The notes under the pieces are model-generated. The model did not search any database. It was not told the DNA's origin and saw nothing but the letters and a program-made list of their open reading frames with translations. This document shows, one piece after another, positions 9,223 through 16,920 of a stretch of DNA of 64,000 nt. Numbering within the stretch: position 1 is the stretch's first letter; each line of letters begins with the position of its first letter. The translations under genes and the position numbers were made by a program. Source of the DNA: Gammaproteobacteria bacterium UBA7449 (GTDB taxonomy: Bacteria > Pseudomonadota > Gammaproteobacteria > Pseudomonadales > Pseudohongiellaceae); contig DLPV01000019.1 in the NCBI GenBank assembly GCA_002477465.1, positions 8,281-72,280 on the forward strand. Direction: 5' to 3'.

Positions 9223-10289
9223 GGGCTGTTGCTCCCTGCGCCGTTGGCGCGATCCTCTGCTTCGGTGATGAGTAGTCGTTCGGGAATTTCCAGACCTATC
9301 TCGCGATAGTAGCGGATTGCGCCGAGGTGTAGCGGTGCACCGAGACCATCGATTGCGATCTCCATACGCATGTCGCGAGTGGCGCGATGGATATCATGCA
9401 GGGTTGACAGGTTTTCCCATATAACTTTTGTAATGTTGTATACCGCCTCATCTGGGATGTCGACCCTGGTGACGAGTACATTAGGTGAGGCCACGGTACG
9501 AATTAATTCAGTTTGATTGGGATACGTGCCGGGCGGGAACTCGTACCAGTCCCACAGTGGGTAGCGCGCGTTAATCCGGTCCAGCGATTCCTGGGTCCAG
9601 TTCAGAATCGTCATGCGGTCACCCATCAGGGCATAGGCCTGGGTGATGGAACTGACCGGTGCGCCTGCCGGAATGTTCATGCCAACTATATTGCCATCTT
9701 GAATTGCGCCGGTGGTCGGGCCGTAGCCCATATAGGCCAGGCTAAATTTGCTTTGGTAATCAATGCCCAGGGTATCGAGTATAAAACGCCCGGTCTGCTC
9801 TGCGCCGGAGTTGCGTGCACCCAGCACGTAGCGATCGCCATCCAGGTTGTTGAGATCCGCCATGGTGCCGTTTTCGGTCAGGTCAGAGAGCAGCACAAAG
9901 TGTTCAACGTTTTTCCAAAGGGCACTGACGCTTCGGATATGGGTCTGGGGAGTGCTTACTGGGCCATCGCCGTCCCAGGACCAGGCGCCGAAGGGACCCT
10001 GCAAGATAGCGAACTGCGCCTGGTTGTCCCTGAGTAATTTAATGTTCTCAAGTGAGCCAGCCGAACTGATGGCGGTCATGGAGATTCCGTCGCTTTCAGC
10101 GAGCTGTGCGTGAGTGATGGTAGCGATAGCTACACCGACCGGGTAAAAGGTGCCGCCAGTGGTTGCCGTGGTGAGCACATAGGGGCGGGCCCGACTCAGT
10201 TCATCACTGCAGGCTGTCAACATAGTTACGGCGAGTAATGCCAATAGCGCAGGACACAGGCTTGAACCGTATTTCTTGAATGCGGGCAC
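9219..10289 (-). CDS. TAXI family TRAP transporter solute-binding lipoprotein
   Basis: This is the periplasmic ligand-capture subunit for the fused TRAP permease. After the lipobox (LTAC) the mature protein shows the TAXI start TTATTGGTFYPVGVAIA, and further on DLNNLDGDRYVLGARNSGAEQTG and KFSLAYMGYGPTTGAIQDGN. An ATG at 10361 is in frame but would put 50 residues before the cysteine. I prefer the GTG at 10289, which gives a normal 26-residue signal. Ligands of TAXI receptors are poorly known (glutamate or other organic acids in described cases), so the substrate is open. Confidence 0.9.
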   Translation of the reverse strand: MPAFKKYGSSLCPALLALLAVTMLTACSDELSRARPYVLTTATTGGTFYPVGVAIATITHAQLAESDGISMTAISSAGSLENIKLLRDNQAQFAILQGPFGAWSWDGDGPVSTPQTHIRSVSALWKNVEHFVLLSDLTENGTMADLNNLDGDRYVLGARNSGAEQTGRFILDTLGIDYQSKFSLAYMGYGPTTGAIQDGNIVGMNIPAGAPVSSITQAYALMGDRMTILNWTQESLDRINARYPLWDWYEFPPGTYPNQTELIRTVASPNVLVTRVDIPDEAVYNITKVIWENLSTLHDIHRATRDMRMEIAIDGLGAPLHLGAIRYYREIGLEIPERLLITEAEDRANGAGSNSP

Positions 10290-10555
10290 GATGCTGGATT
10301 CTTTTTTTATTTCTCTCAAACAGACGGGACAGGAGCTGTGGCTGTTGGAAACGCCTATCAACTTATCGTTTCGAGATGCTCAATCAGAGACATTCACGGT
10401 GACGACTAATGGCCTATCTGGACCCGATTTCTATTCTCTTGTCGAGCACAGAAACCGCTTGGATGAAAGCACATTTCCCCGCAAAGCTCAATTGAAGCGG
10501 ATTTGGGGGAGAAGGGAGGGATTAGCGGTCCTGCAAGGTAAACCAGCACCTGCTC

Positions 10556-10801
10556 TCAGGTCTTTTTGCGATCCGCTCCGAGGGTATCCTTAACCGTGCC
10601 GGCTAGCGGTTTTTCCTGATCCAGAACGTCAATCAGCTTAAAGGTGCCTCCCAATACGGTCGCGCCGAGGGTGACGCCAACGATGAGTGCAATTCTGAAG
10701 AACATGTGGATATAGATGCCTGTGTAGTAGGCACCTACCTCGGCAATTACATTGACCAGGACAAAGGAAGCACCAAAGGCGGTCCAGACAATTTTCTTCA
10801 C
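10556..10801 (-). CDS. Small two-helix membrane protein
   Basis: This 81-residue protein starts at a GTG (10801) with an AAGAG about 11 bp upstream, and lies 28 bp after the stop of the preceding propeller gene. A longer frame reaching back to 11014 overlaps that gene and is unlikely. It has two hydrophobic helices (about residues 5-22 and 32-53), a short charged tail and no known domain. As the last gene of the ABC/PDZ/FG-GAP cluster it may be a membrane partner of that system; this is inferred from position only. Confidence 0.6.
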   Translation of the reverse strand: MKKIVWTAFGASFVLVNVIAEVGAYYTGIYIHMFFRIALIVGVTLGATVLGGTFKLIDVLDQEKPLAGTVKDTLGADRKKT

Positions 10802-10829
10802 TAAAAGGCTCTTGATGAAGGCAGGCGAG

Positions 10830-12500
10830 TTACTTCGAGAGTAACAGTATTCCCCGAATCTGACTAGCGTCGAAACTGGTGAAGACAATGATGTCGTCGA
10901 GTTGATCGCTGTTGATTTGGGCGGCGACGAGATCACCGTTGCTGATATTGCTGCCAAGGTCGATGCTGACAGCAGCGGTCTGGCTTCTGGCAACATCGAG
11001 GTTGGGGTCTCCACTGAGTGTCACATTGTCGAGGATTTCGCGAATATCAATTTCATAGTTGTTGCGACTTCGGGAGTAGCCCAGTGCGCCAAGAAACTCC
11101 TGATCCTGGCCCGGCTCTATTGTATCTAGAAACACTTGAATCTGATTATCCAACAGCACCACCAGGTCATCTGCCTCGAGACTGCCTTCAAGGTCTGCCT
11201 CTGTCGTTCGCGCGATGCCCTGATCCTGAATTTCATCAACCTCTGAGTTGAGGTTTTCGTACGCGTTCGCCAAACGCATAACTGAAGGGAATTTAAGGTC
11301 AACTGTCACCTTTCGCGAGGGTCTGCGAGCAAACCGTTCTCCGTCATTAGGATATACGAAGGCTTCGATCGCTACAGAGCCCGACAGCGCCAGCCACACG
11401 AAAATATCTCCCACAGAAATTGGTTCAACTCGCCAGAGCCAGAGATCCTTGAGACCGTCTTCGTTCTCGTCATAGAGGAAGGTACTTAAGACATTGCCGC
11501 CGGAGCGCAACACCTGGCGAGGCTGCTCGAGATCCATGCCGGTGGCGCTGCCCCCGAAAAATGATACCTTGCCGCCTTCCCTCAACAGCAAGTCATGGAT
11601 ACCGTCGCCGTCTATGTCCTCGAGTATTTCTTCATGGGTTAGGGCGAGTACGCCGGTCAAATTGGAAAAGTCGAGGGTGTCAATGTCAAAGTCACCGAGG
11701 CGTTCTTCAATCGCCGCAATGTCCAGCGAATAAGTCGGCGAAGCGGGGAAATAGCTGTCGCCTGTCGCCGCCAGAAAAACATCCAGCTTTTCATCGGTGC
11801 GAGAAATCAGGTCGGCATTGCCGTCGGCGTTGACGTCACGCAAATCCAGTAACGGGATACGTATGGTTTGGCCAACAGAGCGATTGAAGCGATTGATGTT
11901 CAGTTGCGTGCGCAGGCGAACTTCGGAACGAATACTGAGAGGTGGTTCGAAATTTCCCGAATCATTGATGAGAATGCTTATCTCTCCTGCGCCGGGAATC
12001 ACCAGATCTTGCAAGCCGTCGGTATCGATGTCTCGGGCAAAATGTAAGCGGCTTACTCCAGAGCTGATGAAGCCGGGTAAATCGGATTTAATTACCTCTG
12101 GTTCTAAAACTGTACGATCGTCGATCGGGTAATACACCGCCCGCTTGCCATCCAGTAAGGCAATCACTGTGGTGCTGCCGTTGCCACTGAAGCCATTGCT
12201 GAGATCCCAGCCTACGGCACGTGCGCCAAACTGTATCTCGGAGAAATCGGCGCTAAAGTCAAAACCGTTGCTGGATTGAAAATATATTCTCAGACGATCA
12301 TTCACCAGAGTGGACAGGTCATTCAAGCCGTCATCATTGAGATCAGCCACTACAAGAGATTCGGCGCTGGCCGGCAAACTGAAAGCCTGCTGCTTGAAGT
12401 CGGGCACAGCTGACCATCCAGATTGGCTTAAGCCACCGAATAGCATTGCACTGGATAGCGCGATCAAACCCCATCTGCTATGCATGATTGGCATCGTCAC
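10830..12500 (-). CDS. Secreted FG-GAP/VCBS repeat propeller protein (second copy)
   Basis: This 556-residue protein has a Sec signal (cleavage near GWSA, residue ~31) and repeats with calcium-binding DxNxDGxxD loops typical of integrin-like FG-GAP/VCBS beta-propellers: DLNDDGLNDL, DIDTDGLQDL, DVNADGNADL, DIDGDGIHDL, DENEDGLKDL and QINSDQLDDI. About seven blades are plausible. A non-repeat insertion lies near residues 360-420. It shares its architecture with the preceding gene, 18 bp upstream, and the two look like paralogues. No transmembrane helix or sorting signal is seen after the signal peptide. It is probably periplasmic or outer-surface. Confidence 0.85.
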   Translation of the reverse strand: MTMPIMHSRWGLIALSSAMLFGGLSQSGWSAVPDFKQQAFSLPASAESLVVADLNDDGLNDLSTLVNDRLRIYFQSSNGFDFSADFSEIQFGARAVGWDLSNGFSGNGSTTVIALLDGKRAVYYPIDDRTVLEPEVIKSDLPGFISSGVSRLHFARDIDTDGLQDLVIPGAGEISILINDSGNFEPPLSIRSEVRLRTQLNINRFNRSVGQTIRIPLLDLRDVNADGNADLISRTDEKLDVFLAATGDSYFPASPTYSLDIAAIEERLGDFDIDTLDFSNLTGVLALTHEEILEDIDGDGIHDLLLREGGKVSFFGGSATGMDLEQPRQVLRSGGNVLSTFLYDENEDGLKDLWLWRVEPISVGDIFVWLALSGSVAIEAFVYPNDGERFARRPSRKVTVDLKFPSVMRLANAYENLNSEVDEIQDQGIARTTEADLEGSLEADDLVVLLDNQIQVFLDTIEPGQDQEFLGALGYSRSRNNYEIDIREILDNVTLSGDPNLDVARSQTAAVSIDLGSNISNGDLVAAQINSDQLDDIIVFTSFDASQIRGILLLSK

Positions 12501-12518
12501 TCGGTCTCTGATTCTTGG

Positions 12519-14099
12519 TCAAGGCTGTGTCACCAGCAGCGTCGTGGTCCTGCCATGGCGCAGCAGCAGGTCGGGTCGGTTATCATCATTTAACGTTAGC
12601 ACTTCAAATTCGAATACCGTGCGGGGAGACACGTACTCCCAGAACGGCTCATCGGCAATCCGCAGATCTGACCCGATCTGTTTTGCGGCCAACGTGCCGT
12701 TTTCAGTCACGTAGAGTGCATCATTGGCGCCATCGCCATCCACGTCGTAACGCAGCGACATCTGTTCGGACAGGCCGCGCACATTCTCGGCGGAGAACGT
12801 TTCTTCGAGCCTGGAGTCCGGTCGGCGGTTGAACACCTGACCCGGCTCGCGGGCGCCGCTTCCGTAAAGTAACTGGATACGGTTGATGCTGGCGTTTCGA
12901 ATCGCATCGACCACCGGAATGGTATAAAAGTTGGCGTTGAGAACGACCTCACCCTCGGCGTTTTCTATGATTTCAAGATTCATGTCGAAACCGGAGAGGC
13001 GCATAACCTGATTCGGCTCAGCAAAATTAAAGCTGCCTGCCTGGTTGAGGTAGAGTCGAGCGGTCCAGTCATCTCCGTCTCCGGAGAGACGTAATAAATC
13101 GACTTTGCCATCCTGGTTCATTTCGACAAGCTGCAGCTCACCGCTCGAATTCAGGTCGCTCTGCCAATTCGGTGTGGAGTCAAACCCGCTGTCAGCCTGT
13201 TGGAAGTGGATGTTAATTTGTCCCAGACCATTTTCGCCGGCGTTGATATACGCGATGTCCAACAGCTCATCGTCATTGAGCTGGGCCAGGACGGCACCCG
13301 GCATCCATTGTTCGCTTCGTAACAGGGAGCCTGACTCCAGCTCGTTTTCCCGCCATTGTTCGACAAAGCCCTCAAAGGGAGAGGGCAGTTCGACTCTGAG
13401 CTCCACCACGACACCCTGATCCGGATTTATCCCCAGCCTGCCGTCAAGATCTGATTCGTTGTTGGCGCGCTGAACCGGCGTGATATCTTCATTCAGGGTG
13501 GTGAACCGGGTGGCCAGGGTGAAAGTTTCATCAGGGCCTCCGAAGAACAGCCCATACTCATCATCACCGGCAAGCAGCAGATCGGCAAAGCCATCGCCAT
13601 TTATGTCGGTGGGTATATTGGTGAAGAGGGCTTCCTCAAGGTCAGGGATCGCGGCGATCAGGTCCCATTCAAGCAATAGTTTTAGATTTCCCGCATAGCC
13701 TGCCTGAGCAGTTGACAGGCTAAAAACGCCGCTGTCCGCGAAAAGCACCAGTTCCTTGCCGGGGTCGGGTCGCAGGTCGGCGAAGCCAATGGCGATAATT
13801 TCAGTCTTTACCTCAATCCGCTGCGGGGTGGCGGCAAAGCCGCCGTCGGCCTGTTGGTGGTGAATGTGAAGCTCGCGGCCGATGGCAGGATCATAGTGCG
13901 AATAAATGATGTCCTTGGCGTCATCGCCATTCACGTCTTCCAACATCATGGGGCGCCAGTTTTCTTCGCGCTCCAATTCGAATGCGGCATAGTTAGATTG
14001 TGCCGTGGCCTCAGTGAGCAGGCACAGCATGGTCAGACCCAGCAACGCAGTGGAGACAGGATGTTGGGTTCTGCTTGGCTTTGTCTGATGACAAATCAT
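12519..14099 (-). CDS. Secreted FG-GAP/VCBS repeat propeller protein (first copy)
   Basis: This 526-residue protein has an N-terminal signal peptide (cleavage near TATAQS, residue ~34) and a series of FG-GAP/VCBS units with calcium-loop motifs: DVNGDDAKDI, DINGDGFADL, QLNDDELLDI, EMNQDGKVDL, DVDGDGANDA and TLNDDNRPDL. Such propellers usually bind proteins or sugars outside the cytoplasm. The gene follows the double-PDZ lipoprotein gene by 17 bp and precedes a similar propeller gene by 18 bp, so these are cotranscribed. No enzymatic motif was recognised. Confidence 0.85.
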   Translation of the reverse strand: MICHQTKPSRTQHPVSTALLGLTMLCLLTEATAQSNYAAFELEREENWRPMMLEDVNGDDAKDIIYSHYDPAIGRELHIHHQQADGGFAATPQRIEVKTEIIAIGFADLRPDPGKELVLFADSGVFSLSTAQAGYAGNLKLLLEWDLIAAIPDLEEALFTNIPTDINGDGFADLLLAGDDEYGLFFGGPDETFTLATRFTTLNEDITPVQRANNESDLDGRLGINPDQGVVVELRVELPSPFEGFVEQWRENELESGSLLRSEQWMPGAVLAQLNDDELLDIAYINAGENGLGQINIHFQQADSGFDSTPNWQSDLNSSGELQLVEMNQDGKVDLLRLSGDGDDWTARLYLNQAGSFNFAEPNQVMRLSGFDMNLEIIENAEGEVVLNANFYTIPVVDAIRNASINRIQLLYGSGAREPGQVFNRRPDSRLEETFSAENVRGLSEQMSLRYDVDGDGANDALYVTENGTLAAKQIGSDLRIADEPFWEYVSPRTVFEFEVLTLNDDNRPDLLLRHGRTTTLLVTQP

Positions 14100-14116
14100 G
14101 GTTTGCTTGGGTGCCG

Positions 14117-15076
14117 TTAATTGCTGCGGTTGGTTTCTTCGATAAGTTCACCGACGTCGGTGCTGACATTGATTAGACCAAGAATGCTATGGGATCGTTC
14201 CCCTTCGTTTTGTTGGAAACGGTACAGCGCAAACAGCCATAAATCCACTAGCGTGAAGCTGCTGCTGACCGGGCTCAGCGAGGACTCGTATTGCAACACG
14301 GGTCCCAGTGCTATGCGACTAATACGCCTGCCAGGATTCCACAGTTCAACCTTGGGATTGGTCAGGCGCTCATTCTGTACGACGGTCATCTGCACGGTGT
14401 CGCCAGGTTCAAAGTCGGTGTTCAAGCGGTTTACCAGATCCTGGGCCGAATCCAGGTAGCGGCCGTTAAGCGCCAGGATCAGGGCTGCGGCTTCGATGCC
14501 CGCCGCAGGCAACGGGCTTTCGGCAAAAATTTCCATCACCCGGGCGGCGGCAACCATGCCTCGCTCAGGAACATTGACTAGCTCAGTGCGGTACCCGGCG
14601 CGGCTGGCAATTGGATCAACGCGATAGAGTTCTCTTGGCGGTGCGCCAGTCGATCTGACTGCAGCGATCATGCTGGCCTCAAACACCAGAGTACCGCGCC
14701 GCACTTCCAGCGTATATTGATTGTCTACAACCGGATTCGCCTGCAGGGCAAGCAGTGTGTCGGGATGGTCAGTCTGGGTGCCGTTTATCCTGAGAATCAC
14801 ATCACCAATTTCCAGGCCGGCGTTTGCCGCCGGTCCGTTGCTATTCACTGCGCGCAATCGCACGCCCGGCAATGTCTCCACATTGAATAGCGAATCGCTT
14901 TCATTGAGGCTGACATCCATACCGAAATCCACGCCCGAGCCAGCGCTGGCTGATACCAACTCAACCTCTTCGGCGGACAATGTGATTGCCGGTCGCAGGA
15001 TGACGGGTTCATAGCTGATGCAGCTTGCCAGCAAAAGCAACAGTAAGGTGACGCTAAAGCGGGTAGTGAACTTCAT
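14117..15076 (-). CDS. Lipoprotein with two PDZ domains
   Basis: This 319-residue protein has a lipobox (LLAS-Cys19), giving an envelope lipoprotein. Two PDZ-like domains follow: one around residues 70-130 (GPAANAGLEIGDVILRINGT) and one around 170-245 (SPLPAAGIEAAALILALNGR). No protease catalytic domain precedes them, so it is not a DegP/DegS-type protease. It ends with a short helical segment and ELIEETNRSN. It sits 3 bp after the ABC permease gene and just before the two propeller genes, suggesting it links the transporter with the exported propellers. Confidence 0.8.
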   Translation of the reverse strand: MKFTTRFSVTLLLLLLASCISYEPVILRPAITLSAEEVELVSASAGSGVDFGMDVSLNESDSLFNVETLPGVRLRAVNSNGPAANAGLEIGDVILRINGTQTDHPDTLLALQANPVVDNQYTLEVRRGTLVFEASMIAAVRSTGAPPRELYRVDPIASRAGYRTELVNVPERGMVAAARVMEIFAESPLPAAGIEAAALILALNGRYLDSAQDLVNRLNTDFEPGDTVQMTVVQNERLTNPKVELWNPGRRISRIALGPVLQYESSLSPVSSSFTLVDLWLFALYRFQQNEGERSHSILGLINVSTDVGELIEETNRSN

Positions 15077-15079
15077 AAA

Positions 15080-15949
15080 CTAGACCTTGCGTTTCTGCAC
15101 TACGAAAAGTGATGCGACCACCAATATCAGTAGCGCAGGCAGTGGAACCCATTGATTGAGTTCCAGGAAACGCTCATCCACCAGCACATCGGAATAACCG
15201 CGCACCAGTCGACCTACGTCCTGCAGGTAAGACTGATCCAGCAGTGAGGGTTGAAAGGTGGCGTAGAGATAGAAAGCATACTCACCCAGCATACCCTTGA
15301 ACACATCCAGCACCAGGCTTAGTCCCAGTGCAGAAACTACGGCCTGGGTGGCGGAGTTGGCTGCTACCGACACCAACACGCCGAACGCAATCGCTGCTGG
15401 TAGCGGTAACAGGGCTAGTTCTAATCCCAGCTTGATTTCCGAGGCGATCTCTTCCTCGCCGATCAATTCAAAACCGTCTTCCACGACCGGGCCAAAATCC
15501 CACAGGCTGTCACTCACCAGGTAACTGGTCGCGATTAGTAGCAGGATCGCCAGCAGAGCCAGCAAATGCAGCTGTAGCAGTTTTGCCAGGACCACGGCGC
15601 GGCGACTGCTGCATCGAATTAACAAGTGTCGCAATGCGCCGCTGTCGCGATCCACGCTGAAGCTGTAGGCGGCCTGGGCAACCAGCAGCAGCCCTAATAG
15701 CGTAAGCCCCATGCTCAGGCCATCAACAAAATGTCCGTAGGCATTATTGGCAATTATTGCATCAAAGCCGCCCTGGCCCAGCAGGCTGTCTCTTGCAGCG
15801 GCGCCGGTTTCACTCATTTTCACCACAAGAAATTGCAGGCTAATAAATACCGAGGGCAGCAATACAACCAGCCAGGCACCCAGCGTATGGCGCGCAATCA
15901 GCAGTTCACTGCGCAGTGCCTTGATGAATCCCTTCACCGCGAGGTTCAT
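15080..15949 (-). CDS. ABC-2 type transporter permease
   Basis: This 289-residue inner-membrane protein has about six hydrophobic segments, among them LGAWLVVLLPSVFISLQFLV near the start and PALLILVVASLFVVQKRKV at the end. It contains the ABC-2/NosY-like stretch AQAAYSFSVDRDSGALRHLLIRCSSRRAVVLAK around residues 90-125. Its start overlaps the stop of the ATPase gene by 4 bp, showing translational coupling. A ~55-residue extracytoplasmic loop after the fourth helix could contact the periplasmic partners. The substrate is unknown. NosY and GldF-type permeases are the nearest described architecture. Confidence 0.88.
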   Translation of the reverse strand: MNLAVKGFIKALRSELLIARHTLGAWLVVLLPSVFISLQFLVVKMSETGAAARDSLLGQGGFDAIIANNAYGHFVDGLSMGLTLLGLLLVAQAAYSFSVDRDSGALRHLLIRCSSRRAVVLAKLLQLHLLALLAILLLIATSYLVSDSLWDFGPVVEDGFELIGEEEIASEIKLGLELALLPLPAAIAFGVLVSVAANSATQAVVSALGLSLVLDVFKGMLGEYAFYLYATFQPSLLDQSYLQDVGRLVRGYSDVLVDERFLELNQWVPLPALLILVVASLFVVQKRKV

Positions 15950-16866
15950 GGATTCGGTTTCTGGGTGATGCGCCGAAACAGGGAATCCAGGGAGGCGCGT
16001 TCCGCAACGATTTCGCTCACGGCAAGTCCCTGCTCAACTAGCTGGCGATTAATGTCGGCGGGGCCGATCTTTTCCGAGTTCACCAACAGTATGTCAGTAC
16101 TGGTGTTGGTCTGCAGGCTCAAGCCAGCTTGCTGGCCGATGATTTTCGCGGCCCTGTGATTGTCATTGGTCTGGATACGAATTGTGGACTGCACAGAACC
16201 CAGCAGTCTGGACTTTTCATCGCTGGCTGCAATCTGCCCATCATGGAGGATAGCAATGTGGCTGCAAATCTCTTCCAGGTAGGGCAGTTGGTGACTGGAA
16301 AGCAGGAAGCTGGTGCCCTGTTTCTGATTGAGGTCTTTAATCAGCGCCAGCACTTCATCCACGCCGCCGGCGTCGAGTCCATTAAAGGGCTCGTCGAGCA
16401 AAATGATTTCAGGATTGGCCAATAGTGCATGGGCGATTGAAGCGCGACGCTTGTTGCCCAGGGACAGATTCTTGATCTTGAAATCGGAGAATTTGGTGAT
16501 GCCTAACTGGGCTTCAACCTCAGCAGGTTTTCGCGCAGCGCCGTCACTCAAGAGCAAGGCTTGTCGCAGGCTCTGTCTGACAGTGAGGTTGGGATTGAGG
16601 CTGGGGGTATCGAATATAGCGACGATTTTGCCTTGAGCCGCGTGAAGTTTGCGTGGGCCATGGCCCAGTACTCTGATTTCGCCGCGGTCAAAATCCTGCA
16701 GGCCGAGAATGCACTCCAGAGTTGTGGTCTTGCCCGACCCATTAAGGCCAACCAGGCCATGAATTGCGCCCGGGTAAAGTACCAGGTCTAGTCCTTTAAG
16801 AACTTCGAACTGGCCATACTTTTTATACAGCCCGGTTACGCTGAGGGCAGGGGGTTCGCTACTCAT
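15946..16866 (-). CDS. ABC transporter ATP-binding protein
   Basis: This 306-residue nucleotide-binding subunit shows Walker A at residues 40-47 (GLNGSGKT), Walker B at 154-160 (IILLDEP) with the D-loop NGLD, and an H-loop in LLSSHQ. The ABC signature reads LSLGNKRR (134-141) where most families have LSGGQ; similar relaxed signatures occur in NosF/CcmA-type exporters. The ~80-residue C-terminal extension is typical of that group. It begins 54 bp after the stop of the M16 peptidase gene and is followed by its permease with a 4-bp overlap. Confidence 0.92.
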   Translation of the reverse strand: MSSEPPALSVTGLYKKYGQFEVLKGLDLVLYPGAIHGLVGLNGSGKTTTLECILGLQDFDRGEIRVLGHGPRKLHAAQGKIVAIFDTPSLNPNLTVRQSLRQALLLSDGAARKPAEVEAQLGITKFSDFKIKNLSLGNKRRASIAHALLANPEIILLDEPFNGLDAGGVDEVLALIKDLNQKQGTSFLLSSHQLPYLEEICSHIAILHDGQIAASDEKSRLLGSVQSTIRIQTNDNHRAAKIIGQQAGLSLQTNTSTDILLVNSEKIGPADINRQLVEQGLAVSEIVAERASLDSLFRRITQKPNP

Positions 16867-16920
16867 ATTTTTCAGGGTTGTGGGACTGCCCAGTCTGCGA
16901 TTGATATTGCTACCGCAAGA

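Noticed and set aside
10802..11014. Longer N-terminus for the small membrane protein ending at 10556
   Set aside because: It would overlap the end of the FG-GAP gene in another frame, and a GTG at 10801 with an RBS gives a clean two-helix protein.
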